Of a stretch of DNA of 64,000 nucleotides, positions 8,058 through 17,065 are shown piece after piece. The DNA comes from UBA4486 sp041984885 (GTDB taxonomy: Bacteria; Pseudomonadota; Gammaproteobacteria; Eutrophobiales; Eutrophobiaceae), in contig JBHIXH010000009.1 of assembly GCA_041984885.1 (NCBI GenBank), forward strand, positions 10,201 to 74,200, written 5' to 3'. The notes under the pieces were generated by a model. The model was not told where the DNA came from. It worked only from the letters and a program-made list of their open reading frames with translations, and did not search any database. Made by a program: the position numbers and the translations under genes. Each line of letters begins with the position of its first letter. The first letter of the stretch is position 1.

Positions 8058-9008
8058 TTATCCGGCAGTGACCGCCCCACAGGCAGCTGCACCTATCAAT
8101 CCAATCTCTTCCCTTGTATTCAGTGAAATCGGCAGTCGTTGCAGCAGATCCGCATAGGCGGTGGAAGCCGGCGAGGTAAACTCGTTGTAAAAGGATTCAG
8201 ATTGAATGATCTCCGGATGCTTGATCGCGATGCCACCGGACAGGATCAGTCGTTCGTCGATCACATTGCCGAGACAATAATTCCGGCATACACGGCCATA
8301 AAACCGGGCAAACAGATTCAATGTCAGCTGATTGATTTCAGTGCAGACCTGATCCGGTGTCAGTGCATCACCGGTCAGGAATTCATGTAACAGTGAAATA
8401 CCGGTACCGGTGACAACCCAGTCATTGACGATATACGCTGCGTTTAGCCTATCCAGCAAAAACCGTTCAAACTCTTTTTCTTCCTCACCATGAAACGCAA
8501 ACGTCGTATAGCCCGCTTCGGATGGCACGGGTAGATAGCGCCTGCCATCGTGGGCAAGACAGGCATGACCGAGCCCGGTACCGGCACCGATGATCGCAAT
8601 GCGACCCGGTTTGTTTCTCTCGCCCGGTTTTATCGTGATTAACTGGTTGCGTATCGATGGTAGCAAGCAGGCACAGGCCTGTGCCGTGAAGTCGTTTAAT
8701 ATTGATATCGAAGTTAAAGCACAGTCATCAAGGTCAATGTTCCAGCTCAGATTTGGTAGTGTGGCTCGCCGACCAAGCACCGCGCCGGGAACGGCGATGA
8801 CAATGGACTCACAATCCTTTAGTGAAGGTAATGTGTCCGGTTTGTTTTGCTCATAGTAAACGAGCAGTTCGGTAAATGAATGTATGCCGTCTGATTTTGT
8901 TTCGAATTGATAAACGTCAGAACAGATTTTCGGTTCTTCATCATCGCGTCTGAACAGGGCAAAGCGGGAGGTTGTGCCGCCGATGTCTGCCGCGAGTAGC
9001 GTTGTCAT
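8058..9008 (-). CDS. glk: Glucokinase
   Basis: A 316-residue sugar kinase of the Glk family. The N-terminal phosphate-1 motif AADIGGTTSRFALF is followed by LNDFTAQA with the catalytic Asp, the GAGTGLGHA nucleotide/sugar segment and PSEAGYTTFAF. It phosphorylates glucose to glucose-6-phosphate in the cytoplasm. It starts with ATG overlapping the stop of the upstream moeB-like gene by 4 bp, so it is probably co-transcribed with moeB. Confidence 0.88.
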   Translation of the reverse strand: MTTLLAADIGGTTSRFALFRRDDEEPKICSDVYQFETKSDGIHSFTELLVYYEQNKPDTLPSLKDCESIVIAVPGAVLGRRATLPNLSWNIDLDDCALTSISILNDFTAQACACLLPSIRNQLITIKPGERNKPGRIAIIGAGTGLGHACLAHDGRRYLPVPSEAGYTTFAFHGEEEKEFERFLLDRLNAAYIVNDWVVTGTGISLLHEFLTGDALTPDQVCTEINQLTLNLFARFYGRVCRNYCLGNVIDERLILSGGIAIKHPEIIQSESFYNEFTSPASTAYADLLQRLPISLNTREEIGLIGAAACGAVTAG

Positions 9009-9754
9009 CGGTACTGTTTACAAACAGGGCAATCCGGATCGCGTTTCAGCCTGGCACGATGAAACTCCATCGACAGGGCATCGAACAGGAGCAGTGAACC
9101 GGTAAGCGTCTCACCGATTTGCATAATGGTTTTCATCGCTTCCAGTGCCTGCATGCTGCCAAAGATACCGAGTAGAGGGGCGATAACACCGTTTGCTGTG
9201 CAGGTTTGTTCGACTTCGCCATCTTCCCCGTACAGGCATCGGTAACACGGCGACTCGTCATTGCGGGTATCAAACACACTGAACTGTGCCTCAAAGCGGA
9301 TCGCTGCCGCCGATACCAGCGTTGTTCTGTGCTTGACACAGGCTTCATTGATCGCGAAGCGACTGTTGAAGTTATCGGTGCAGTCCAGCACGACATCGAC
9401 ACCTGCGATGGTTTGTTCCAGTTTGGCACTATCGAGTTTGTGATTGACAGTTTCAATGGAGATTAACGGGTTGATATTTAACAGTGTCTGTGCTGCCGAC
9501 TCGACTTTCGGTTTACCTATATCTGCCGTGCCGTGCACGATCTGTCGTTGCAGGTTCGATAAATCAACCGTGTCATGATCAACGAGAATGAGTTTGCCGA
9601 CGCCACCGCTGGCCAGATACAGGGACGCAGCCGAGCCCAGTCCGCCGAGTCCGACGATCAATGCCGTCGCGTCTGCCAGCTTTTGCTGACCGGCGGCATC
9701 GATCTCCGGCAGCATGATCTGCCGGCTGTAGCGTAATAGTTGATCGTCGTCCAC
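9005..9754 (-). CDS. moeB: HesA/MoeB/ThiF family adenylyltransferase
   Basis: A 249-residue E1-like enzyme. The nucleotide loop is IVGLGGLGSAAS, followed by the R-Q adenylation segment SNLQRQIVHG, DCTDNF, and two CxxC zinc pairs (PCYRC near residue 168 and CPVC near the C-terminus). It adenylates the C-terminal Gly-Gly of MoaD or ThiS. Length and lack of a rhodanese domain fit the short MoeB/ThiF form; which carrier it serves cannot be told here. The start is GTG at 9754, 5 bp after the upstream stop. The operon position after hemA-prfA-prmC is seen in many gammaproteobacteria. Confidence 0.88.
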   Translation of the reverse strand: MDDDQLLRYSRQIMLPEIDAAGQQKLADATALIVGLGGLGSAASLYLASGGVGKLILVDHDTVDLSNLQRQIVHGTADIGKPKVESAAQTLLNINPLISIETVNHKLDSAKLEQTIAGVDVVLDCTDNFNSRFAINEACVKHRTTLVSAAAIRFEAQFSVFDTRNDESPCYRCLYGEDGEVEQTCTANGVIAPLLGIFGSMQALEAMKTIMQIGETLTGSLLLFDALSMEFHRARLKRDPDCPVCKQYR

Positions 9755-9759
9755 GGCAG

Positions 9760-10107
9760 TCAGCGGGCAAGCTGTTTTAGCCTGATATAGATGGCTTGCA
9801 CATCGGCATTAAAATCAAGCGGGGTTTCCGCCTGTTGCAGGCGTTGTGCATCATGCAGGTATTTGCATGTATATCTCATAACGTCAACAAACGATTCATT
9901 CAACTGTACTCCCGCTTGTTTCAATGTATTCAGGATTGTCTTCAGCCGGACTCGCTGGATGTCGTATTCAATCTTCAGTCCGGCGTCTTCTAGTTCAATC
10001 GTCAAAATGCCATCAAGCTGCCGCAAACTCTGACGCAGTCGTGTTTCGCCGGCTGAATCAACAGCGGTTTGCAGTTTGCATTCAAACATTGATGTCAGTG
10101 TTGCCAT
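9760..10107 (-). CDS. Hypothetical protein, small soluble (possible ferredoxin-like fold)
   Basis: A 115-residue cytoplasmic protein that I do not recognise as a named family. Residues 5-70 read like a beta-alpha-beta unit (MFECKLQTAV, a helix, LTIELED, IEYDIQRV, a helix), loosely reminiscent of heavy-metal-associated/ACT-type folds but without a metal-binding CxxC. The C-terminal part is helical. It starts inside the prmC 3' end (13-bp overlap) and ends 5 bp before moeB, so it belongs to the hemA-prfA-prmC-moeB-glk transcription unit. Function is unknown. Confidence 0.7.
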   Translation of the reverse strand: MATLTSMFECKLQTAVDSAGETRLRQSLRQLDGILTIELEDAGLKIEYDIQRVRLKTILNTLKQAGVQLNESFVDVMRYTCKYLHDAQRLQQAETPLDFNADVQAIYIRLKQLAR

Positions 10108-10946
10108 ATCGCGGCACTACCCCGGTGATGACCACTCAAGTCATGGATCGTATTGATACCATGATAACCGTTTTCAGATAACAGTTGTTGTACCTGTTGC
10201 CCCTGGTCATAGCCATGCTCCAGCACCAGTTGACCACCGTTGCTTAAATAGTCCCTGGCCGTGACGATAATTGAATGAAGGCAATCCATGCCGTCGATTC
10301 CTGCTTGCAGCGCCTGTATCGGTTCGAAGCGTACATCGCCTGAGAGCAGATGGGCATCATTGCTGGCAACATACGGCGGATTACTGATAATCACATCAAA
10401 AGACTCGTCGGTTAAGTTCTGAAACCAGTTACTGTGAATAAAACTAATATTGGCTAGAGCTTGCCTGTCCCGGTTGTGCCTGGCGATTGCGAGCGCCGCG
10501 TCTGATATATCTGTCGCAACGATTGTTGAATTTATTCGCTCCCTGCCGATCGCCAGCGCGATCGCGCCGCTACCGGTTCCCAGGTCGGCGATGTGTGGTT
10601 TTGCATCCGTCGGAATGTGTGCCAATGCGTATTCGACCACACATTCGGTTTCCGGTCTGGGTATCAGGGTATGTTCGTTGACTTTCAGTGTCATTGACCA
10701 GAATTCACAGTGACCGATCAGATACGCGATCGGTTCCCCCGCCTGTCGTTTGGCTAATAAATTATGAAACTGCTGGACGTTGTCCTGCTGTGGCGATTCG
10801 TCAGCATGGGCCTAGAGCCAGCTGCGGGATTGATGGATTGAATGTGCAAGCAACAGTTCGGCATCGAGCCTGGCCGTCTCCGACCCGGCCAATGACCGGG
10901 TGGCTTCGCTCAGCAAGCGATCAATGCGACAGGCCTGTTCATTCAC
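10095..10946 (-). CDS. prmC: Release factor glutamine methyltransferase PrmC, interrupted by an in-frame UAG
   Basis: PrmC methylates the Gln of the GGQ loop of RF1 and RF2. The C-terminal catalytic domain is intact: SAM motif IADLGTGSGAIALAI and the diagnostic NPPYV. Upstream in the same frame lies a normal PrmC N-terminal domain (SLAGSETARLDAELLLAHS ... KRQAGEPIAYLIG) starting at GTG 10946, which overlaps the prfA stop by 8 bp. Full length would be 283 codons, close to E. coli PrmC (277). The frame is broken once, by TAG at 10814-10812 (codon 45, between SRSWL and AHADE), where Tyr or another residue is expected. Initiating at the ATG at 10694 would give only 199 residues, without the N-terminal domain. 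It could be an assembly error, a point-mutant pseudogene or programmed readthrough. Confidence 0.85.
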
Positions 10947-12021
10947 TGATTTCAGCCAGCAGGTCGGCCTGGTACTCCTGGTTTAACGGCTCTATGACCA
11001 TTTCCATATCACCGGACAGGAATTCATCCAGTTTATATAACGTCAGGTTGATGCGGTGATCGGTGACCCGGCCTTGTGGAAAGTTATATGTGCGAATACG
11101 TTCGGAACGATCACCGCTGCCGACCAGGTTACGGCGGTTCTCGGCCAGCTCGGAATTTTGTTTATCCCGTTCTGCATTTAACAGGCGCGTTTTTAACAAT
11201 GACATGGCTCGCGCCTTGTTTTTATGTTGCGAACGTTCGTCCTGGCACTCGACCACGGTGTTCGTGGGCAGATGCGTAATGCGAATGGCCGAATCGGTCT
11301 TGTTGACATGCTGACCACCCGCACCGGAGGCGCGAAACGTATCAATGCGTAAATCCGCCGGGTTGATCTCGATATCCTCGACTTCGTTCAATTCCGGTAA
11401 CACCGCCACGGTACAGGCGGACGTGTGTATGCGTCCCTGTGACTCGGTTTCCGGTACACGTTGTACCCGATGCGCACCGGATTCAAATTTCAGTTTTGAA
11501 TAGGCACCATCACCGATAATGCGCAAGATGATCTCCTTGTAACCTTCCAGATCAGAATAGGCCGCGCTGATTGTTTCGACCTGCCAGTTACGCGACTCCG
11601 CGTAGCGCGAGTACATTTTTAACAGGTCACCGGCAAACAGTGCCGCCTCTTCGCCACCAGTGCCGGCACGGATTTCCAGGTAAAGGTTGCTTTTATCAGC
11701 CGGGTCTTTCGGTAATAACAGCTTTTGCAGTTCAGTATCGAGTTCTGCCTGCTTTTCTTCAGCCGCTTTTAATTCCTCGCCAGCCAGCTCACGGATGTCG
11801 GCATCTTCGTCCGTCATCATCTGTCGCGCGGAATCGATCGCTTCCTGGTTCTTTTTATACTCGCCATAGGCCTGCACGACCGGGCTGATCTCGGCCCGTT
11901 CCATCGATATGTCACGAAACCGTTTTTGATCGGCGATCGTATCCGGGTCAGATAACAGTGCATCGACTTCCGTCAGGCGCTCGCTCAGTTTATCCAGCTT
12001 CTCTATCAGGCTTTGTTTCAT
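10939..12021 (-). CDS. prfA: Peptide chain release factor 1
   Basis: A 360-residue RF1 that decodes UAA and UAG. The stop-codon recognition tripeptide P-x-T appears as PET in RVPETESQGRIHTS, and the peptidyl-hydrolysis loop is GAGGQHVNK, whose Gln is the PrmC target. Length matches E. coli RF1. The RF1-type PxT (not SPF of RF2) makes the assignment firm. It lies 23 bp downstream of hemA and overlaps prmC, the usual hemA-prfA-prmC order. The neighbouring prmC contains a UAG codon, the signal this factor reads. Confidence 0.97.
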   Translation of the reverse strand: MKQSLIEKLDKLSERLTEVDALLSDPDTIADQKRFRDISMERAEISPVVQAYGEYKKNQEAIDSARQMMTDEDADIRELAGEELKAAEEKQAELDTELQKLLLPKDPADKSNLYLEIRAGTGGEEAALFAGDLLKMYSRYAESRNWQVETISAAYSDLEGYKEIILRIIGDGAYSKLKFESGAHRVQRVPETESQGRIHTSACTVAVLPELNEVEDIEINPADLRIDTFRASGAGGQHVNKTDSAIRITHLPTNTVVECQDERSQHKNKARAMSLLKTRLLNAERDKQNSELAENRRNLVGSGDRSERIRTYNFPQGRVTDHRINLTLYKLDEFLSGDMEMVIEPLNQEYQADLLAEISE

Positions 12022-12044
12022 ACGTGGGTGTTGGGGAAATGCGG

Positions 12045-13316
12045 TTACTGCTTTTTCCGACCGGGATCTTTTAACTCAAACAGTTCGTGCGTGGCGGAGA
12101 GTAGATCGAAACGTCCGTTGGCTCCAGCATCACGTAGTTTCGTACTTGGGTTGTGGATCAGTTTGTTTGTCAGTGTCCGGGTGACATCCAGCAGCACGGT
12201 GTTCGGATCCGCACCGTTTTCCAGTTTGCTTTGTGCTGCTATCAGCACCTCTTGTTGAATCTGGTTCGCCTGGCGGCGTAATGCCTTGATCGTATCGACG
12301 GCATCCAGTGAATTCAGCCATTCCATAAAATTCATCACCTGGGCGTCGATAATTTCTTCAGCCTGCAACGCCGCCTGTTTGCGATTGTTCATGTTCTCCT
12401 GGATCACATCTTTCAGATCATCGACGGTGTAAAGATACACATCATCAAGTTCACCGACCTCCGCTTCAATATCGCGTGGCACGGCAATATCGACCATAAA
12501 CATCGGTCGATGTTTGCGTTGTTTGATGGCACTTTCGACTGCACCTTTACCGAGCAAGGGCAGTTGACTGGCGGTGGAAGAAATAACAATGTCGGCCTCG
12601 GACAAGTGATTCGGGATGTTGCCGAGCGTGATTGAATAAGCTGAAAATTGATCAGCGAGCGTACGTGAACGTTCCAGCGTGCGATTGGCAATGATCATTT
12701 TTTTCAGGTTGTTTTCATGCAAATGACGCGCAACCAGTTCTATCGTCTCGCCGGCACCGATCAGTAACGCGGTCTGCTCATTCAGGTCACCAAAAATTTG
12801 TTGTGCCAGCCGGGTGGCGGCGAATGCTACGGACACCGGATGTGAACCAATGGCGGTATTGCTGCGAATCTCTTTTGCGACATGAAATGTGTGTTGAAAC
12901 AGCCGGTTCAGCAGCTTGCCGATGCTGCCGTTGTCGAGCGCCAGTTGATACGCCTCTTTCAACTGGCCCAATACCTGCGGTTCACCCAGCACCATCGAAT
13001 CGAGTCCGCTGGCGACGCGTAGCATGTGTTTTACTGCCTCGGCATCCGGATGCGCGTAGATGTGCGGGCGGATTTGGTCCTGCGACAGACCATGAAATTC
13101 CGACAACCATTGAATCGCGTGTTGATCGTTGTCACCGTCGAGCGAACAGTACACCTCGGTGCGATTACAGGTCGACAGGATCGCTGCCTCGCGCACCCGG
13201 CCACTGCCGGTCAAATCCCGTAAGGCGTCGGCGATCGCCTCGCGCGCAAACGCCACCTGTTCGCGCAGTTCAACGGGCGCAGTCGAGTGATTCAGTCCGC
13301 AGGCGAGAATTGTCAT
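12045..13316 (-). CDS. hemA: Glutamyl-tRNA reductase
   Basis: A 423-residue enzyme of the C5 pathway converting Glu-tRNA to glutamate-1-semialdehyde for haem synthesis. It opens with CGLNHSTAPVELRE, followed by STCNRTEVY, which contains the nucleophilic Cys. The NADPH-binding segment includes LLIGAGETIELVARHL, and a C-terminal helical dimerisation domain follows. Length is typical. It heads the minus-strand hemA-prfA-prmC unit and diverges from the TPR lipoprotein gene across a 185-bp region. Confidence 0.96.
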   Translation of the reverse strand: MTILACGLNHSTAPVELREQVAFAREAIADALRDLTGSGRVREAAILSTCNRTEVYCSLDGDNDQHAIQWLSEFHGLSQDQIRPHIYAHPDAEAVKHMLRVASGLDSMVLGEPQVLGQLKEAYQLALDNGSIGKLLNRLFQHTFHVAKEIRSNTAIGSHPVSVAFAATRLAQQIFGDLNEQTALLIGAGETIELVARHLHENNLKKMIIANRTLERSRTLADQFSAYSITLGNIPNHLSEADIVISSTASQLPLLGKGAVESAIKQRKHRPMFMVDIAVPRDIEAEVGELDDVYLYTVDDLKDVIQENMNNRKQAALQAEEIIDAQVMNFMEWLNSLDAVDTIKALRRQANQIQQEVLIAAQSKLENGADPNTVLLDVTRTLTNKLIHNPSTKLRDAGANGRFDLLSATHELFELKDPGRKKQ

Positions 13317-13501
13317 TGTATTTAATGAATAACCGGTCTTGCTGTTAATCGGACAGAATATGAAAAAATCGGATTAAAATCAGCTGTTTTCAGCTAATCT
13401 TTACTTCTGGCGCAGCCACAATGGCAAGGTTCAATAATCCGGCCGAACGGACGCTAACAGAATATTGTCAAACAGGGTACTTCCCCGTTAAGGTTATAAA
13501 C

Positions 13502-15331
13502 ATGCTCTACAACAGGTTCACAGGTACGGCGCAGTCCCGCTGGCAGGCAATCGTCCTGTTACTGTTGCTTGGCAGTGGCTGTACAACGGTACCGACACAG
13601 CCGCCGGAACAACCGGTCACGGTCGAACCACAGAATGAAATTTCGCCGCCACAGCCGCCAGTCGACACCGGTATTGAAACCACAGTCGAAGCCGAACCTC
13701 AGCCCGCGCCGATCAGACCCAAGATTGAACTGACGGATGAAATCCTGTTCAAGGTCTTACTCGCTGAATTTGCCGGTCATCGCGATCGACTCGATATTTC
13801 CGTCATCAACTATATGGACCTGGCCCGTACTACGCGCGATCCGAAAGTGATTGAAAGGGCCACGCGCATAGCCGTTTATGCTCGCGACGATGCCGCCGCG
13901 ACCGAGGCAGCCCGACTCTGGATCCAGGTGGACCCGGATAATGTCGATGCGCACCAGGTCCTGGCCGTCATGTCCGTGCGCGATGGCAATATCGATGAGG
14001 CGCTGGAGCATCTGAATATTTTGCTGGATAACAGCAAGGGCAAGATTGACCAGAAACTCTGGATGATCGCGAACCTGCTGGGCCGGGAACAGTCAGCCGG
14101 AAACCCGGAGCAACAAGTCGTATTACAGGTAATGGAGCGCCTGATGGAAACGCGCAAAGCGGATGCGAATGCATTGTTTGCGTATTCACATGTGGTGGCT
14201 CGTCTTGGTGACCTGGAAAAGGCCGAGGAATTACTCGAGCAGGTGCTTGAACTGATGCCGGAGAATAATAATGTCGCGCTCAGTTATGTCTCGGTTTTAC
14301 AACGCCAGAGCAAGGAGCACGAGGCGTTGAACTGGCTGGAACAGAACCTGGAAAAACAGCAGGACGATTTTAACCTGCGCATGATNNNNNNNNNNTATGC
14401 ACGCATGTTGGCTGACACGAAACAGTTTGATGCTGCTCGCCGTGAGTTCGAATTGCTGGCCACGCAGGCCCCGAACAATGCCGATGTGTTATACGCACTC
14501 GGTTTGCTGTACCTGCAATCGAGTCGTATTGATGAATCGGAGCGTTATTTCGTGCGCCTGTCCGAGACCAAGCAACATACCGATGAAGCGAACTACTATC
14601 TCGGCCGGATTGCCGAAGAACGCGACGAACTCGACACGGCTGGAAGCTGGTACCAGGGTGTGCAGAAAGGTGAAAACTATTTTGATGCACAGATTCGTTT
14701 AAGCCTGATCCTGGCCAAGCAGGACAAGGTCGAACAGGCGCGCGCTCATCTGCAAGGTGTGCGGGCAAAAAGCCAGCGGGAAAAATCACTGTTAATCCAG
14801 GCCGAGGGCGAATTGCTCACCAGTGAGCAGCGTTACGATGACGCCATGCAGGTTTATGACAAGGCACTGGCAGACAAGTACGATGCCGACATTCTTTATT
14901 CGCGTGCGATGCTGGCCGAGAAAATGGATCGGCTCGACATCCTGGAACAGGACCTGAAGAGCATTATCGAGAAAGAGCCGGACAATGCCCAGGCGCTGAA
15001 TGCGTTGGGCTACACACTGGCCGATCGGACGCAACGGTATGAGGAGGCGCACGGGTATATCAAACGGGCGCTGGAAGTCAGTCCGAATGATTTCTACATC
15101 CTCGACAGCATGGGCTGGGTGTTATATCGACTCGGCCGACTCGATGAAGCAGTGGAATATCTACGCCGGGCAATGGAGCTGAGGCCGGATCCGGAAATTG
15201 CTGCGCATCTGGGTGAAGTGTTGTGGGTGATGGGCGACAAGCAACGCGCGCGTGACGTGTGGGACACAGCGTTACAGCAGACGCCGGACGATGCGCGGTT
15301 GCTAGACGTTATTAACAAGTTTAAAAACTAG
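13502..15331 (+). CDS. Tetratricopeptide-repeat outer-membrane lipoprotein
   Basis: A protein of about 609 residues. The ATG at 13502 begins a lipoprotein signal peptide ending in the lipobox LGSGC (lipidated Cys at residue 27). A Pro/Gln/Glu-rich linker of about 60 residues follows, then many TPR units, for example DADILYSRAMLAEK and DNAQALNALGYTLAD. It is syntenic with the TPR gene often preceding lolB-ispE-prs in gammaproteobacteria. Such proteins scaffold envelope complexes; its partner is unknown. Ten Ns interrupt it after codon 295; the flanking codons stay in frame if the gap really is 10 bp. The frame is open 27 codons further upstream, but without a signal peptide. The stop is TAG. 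Confidence 0.85.
   Translation: MLYNRFTGTAQSRWQAIVLLLLLGSGCTTVPTQPPEQPVTVEPQNEISPPQPPVDTGIETTVEAEPQPAPIRPKIELTDEILFKVLLAEFAGHRDRLDISVINYMDLARTTRDPKVIERATRIAVYARDDAAATEAARLWIQVDPDNVDAHQVLAVMSVRDGNIDEALEHLNILLDNSKGKIDQKLWMIANLLGREQSAGNPEQQVVLQVMERLMETRKADANALFAYSHVVARLGDLEKAEELLEQVLELMPENNNVALSYVSVLQRQSKEHEALNWLEQNLEKQQDDFNLRMXXXXYARMLADTKQFDAARREFELLATQAPNNADVLYALGLLYLQSSRIDESERYFVRLSETKQHTDEANYYLGRIAEERDELDTAGSWYQGVQKGENYFDAQIRLSLILAKQDKVEQARAHLQGVRAKSQREKSLLIQAEGELLTSEQRYDDAMQVYDKALADKYDADILYSRAMLAEKMDRLDILEQDLKSIIEKEPDNAQALNALGYTLADRTQRYEEAHGYIKRALEVSPNDFYILDSMGWVLYRLGRLDEAVEYLRRAMELRPDPEIAAHLGEVLWVMGDKQRARDVWDTALQQTPDDARLLDVINKFKN
14386..14395. other. Assembly gap (10 Ns)
   Basis: A run of ten N inside the TPR lipoprotein gene. 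The reading frame is the same on both sides if the gap is exactly 10 nt. Ten Ns is a common scaffolding placeholder, so the true length, perhaps including one or more 34-residue TPR units, is unknown. Confidence 0.98.
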
Positions 15332-15401
15332 TCTGTCCAGCGCTCATGGCGGCTGGTACCATGCAGCCGGTTTCCGGATCGATCTTCTACCAGTAATCAG
15401 C

Positions 15402-16019
15402 ATGTCTATTCGTCTGCGCCAATTCATTATTGTTGTACTCGTGTTGTTGCTCGGCGCGTGTGCCGAGACACCGATCATTGAACCCTCGACCGATCCGCAG
15501 GCGGAAGCCAGTTGGCAAAGCCGCGCTGAACGCCTGCGCCAGATCCAGGGCTATGGATTAAAAGGCCGGCTCGGGATCAAAACGGAGAAGGAAGGCTGGA
15601 CGGCGACGCTGCACTGGGCACAAAAAGAACAGTTATACAAAATGCGTATTATTGCGCCACTCGGGCAGGGGACGTTCGAGGTCACAGGTGGTCATGGCAA
15701 GGTCTTGTTACGCACAGAAAAAAACGAGGTATTCGAGGCCGCGAATCCGAATGAGTTGATGCAGGTGAATCTTGGCTGGAGTGTGCCGGTACTCGGTATG
15801 CAATACTGGGTGTTGGGGCTGCCATCCCCGGGGCAAGCCATTGAACAGCGTGATATCGATGCGAACGGTCGTCTGGTTCGGCTGCTACAGGCAGGATGGG
15901 ACATCACGATATCCAGTTACGTGCGCGTGAAAGAATATGAGCTGCCGGAAAAGTTGACGATGGAAAACGATCAGATCCGCGTGAAACTGGTGATCAAGGA
16001 CTGGACCCGCGTGCTATGA
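15402..16019 (+). CDS. lolB: Outer-membrane lipoprotein receptor LolB
   Basis: A 205-residue lipoprotein with lipobox LLGAC (Cys 20). It accepts lipoproteins from periplasmic LolA and inserts them into the outer membrane. The mature part shows the LolB pattern: LRQIQGYGLKGRLGIKTE, then TATLHWAQ, APLGQGTFEVTG, and a W-rich region ending in the DWTRVL tail. It overlaps ispE by 4 bp (ATGA), the conserved lolB-ispE arrangement. The preceding TPR lipoprotein would itself be a LolB client. Confidence 0.92.
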   Translation: MSIRLRQFIIVVLVLLLGACAETPIIEPSTDPQAEASWQSRAERLRQIQGYGLKGRLGIKTEKEGWTATLHWAQKEQLYKMRIIAPLGQGTFEVTGGHGKVLLRTEKNEVFEAANPNELMQVNLGWSVPVLGMQYWVLGLPSPGQAIEQRDIDANGRLVRLLQAGWDITISSYVRVKEYELPEKLTMENDQIRVKLVIKDWTRVL

Positions 16020-16861
16020 GCGATGCGGCCTGGCCGGCACCCGCGAAGATAAACCTGTTCCTGCACGTCGTCGGCCGCCGCGATGATGGCTATCACCTGT
16101 TACAGACGGTGTTTCAGTTTCTCGATTTCTCCGACACGCTGCGTTTTCGCCTGCGTGACGATGGTGTCATTGTCCGCAGCAGCGGCTGTCCCGGAGTGGC
16201 GCCGGACGATGACCTGGTCGTCAGGGCCGCCCGCGCTTTACAGGAACACACGGGTTGCAAGTTCGGCGTCGAAATCGACGTCGAAAAACAAATCCCGCTG
16301 CAGGCCGGACTCGGTGGAGGCAGTTCGAATGCCGCGACGACGCTGGTCGCGTTGAATCAACTCTGGCAGTTGCAGTTACCCAGGGCAACGTTAGCGGATC
16401 TGGGTGTGCGTCTTGGCGCCGATGTACCGATCTTCATCCACGGCGAATCCGCGTTTGCCGAGGGCGTGGGCGAGCAGCTGACGCCGGTCGAGCCGCCACA
16501 ACCGTGGTATCTGATTCTGCGTCCGAATTGCGCGATCAGTACGGCTGAAATCTTCACTGCCGAGGATTTGACACGTTCTACACCACGAATCACAATACGC
16601 GACTTTCTCGCCGGGGAGGGTCATAACGATTGTTTGCCCGTTGTCCTGAAGCGATACCCGGAAGTCGCCGAAGCGATTGATTGGCTTGGAAATTTTTCTG
16701 AAGCTAGGATGACTGGAACCGGCTCAACCGTGTTTGCCGCGTTCCCGGACCAGGGTGCAGCAGAAGCTGTCCTGGGACAGATACCGGACAAATGGTCGGC
16801 CTGGGTCAGCCGGGGGCAGAATCGATCCTCGCTACTGGATCGTTTGGCAGAAACAGAATAA
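16016..16861 (+). CDS. ispE: 4-diphosphocytidyl-2-C-methyl-D-erythritol kinase
   Basis: A 281-residue GHMP kinase of the MEP isoprenoid pathway. It begins WPAPAKINLFLHVVGRR and continues DGYHLLQTVFQFLDF, with the ATP-binding loop PLQAGLGGGSSNAAT and the C-terminal MTGTGSTVFAAF motif. It phosphorylates CDP-ME at the 2-hydroxyl. Length is typical. It is coupled to lolB by a 4-bp overlap and followed by the tRNA-Gln gene. Confidence 0.95.
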   Translation: MSDAAWPAPAKINLFLHVVGRRDDGYHLLQTVFQFLDFSDTLRFRLRDDGVIVRSSGCPGVAPDDDLVVRAARALQEHTGCKFGVEIDVEKQIPLQAGLGGGSSNAATTLVALNQLWQLQLPRATLADLGVRLGADVPIFIHGESAFAEGVGEQLTPVEPPQPWYLILRPNCAISTAEIFTAEDLTRSTPRITIRDFLAGEGHNDCLPVVLKRYPEVAEAIDWLGNFSEARMTGTGSTVFAAFPDQGAAEAVLGQIPDKWSAWVSRGQNRSSLLDRLAETE

Positions 16862-16928
16862 AGACAAACAGAAGCGGTTTTACACATAATCCTGGCACGC
16901 AGTGACAGGACGAGATCGAAGCATGAAT

Positions 16929-17005
16929 TGGGGTGTGGCCAAGTTGGTTAAGGCACGGGGTTTTGATCCCCGCATTCCCAGGTTCGAGTCCTGGCACCCC
17001 AGCCA
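16929..17005 (+). tRNA. tRNA-Gln (anticodon TTG)
   Basis: A full cloverleaf can be drawn. The acceptor arm TGGGGTG pairs with CACCCCA. The D-arm is GGCC...GGCA, the anticodon stem CGGGG pairs with CCCCG around the loop TTTTGAT (anticodon TTG, reading CAA/CAG), and the T-arm is CCAGG-TTCGAGT-CCTGG. Discriminator G and an encoded CCA follow. Location between ispE and prs is the usual one in gammaproteobacteria. Confidence 0.97.
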
Positions 17006-17065
17006 TTTTCCGTAACTGAACGGAAAATGACGCCGAACAACCGACAAGCAGGCAGTAATACAACG

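Noticed and set aside
10095..10694. Short PrmC starting at the ATG at 10694 as the natural protein
   Set aside because: It would lack the conserved N-terminal domain, whose sequence is still readable upstream in the same frame, and has no clear ribosome site.
12803..13348. 181-codon plus-strand ORF antisense to hemA
   Set aside because: Arg/Pro-rich composition typical of a shadow frame; hemA on the other strand has all family motifs.
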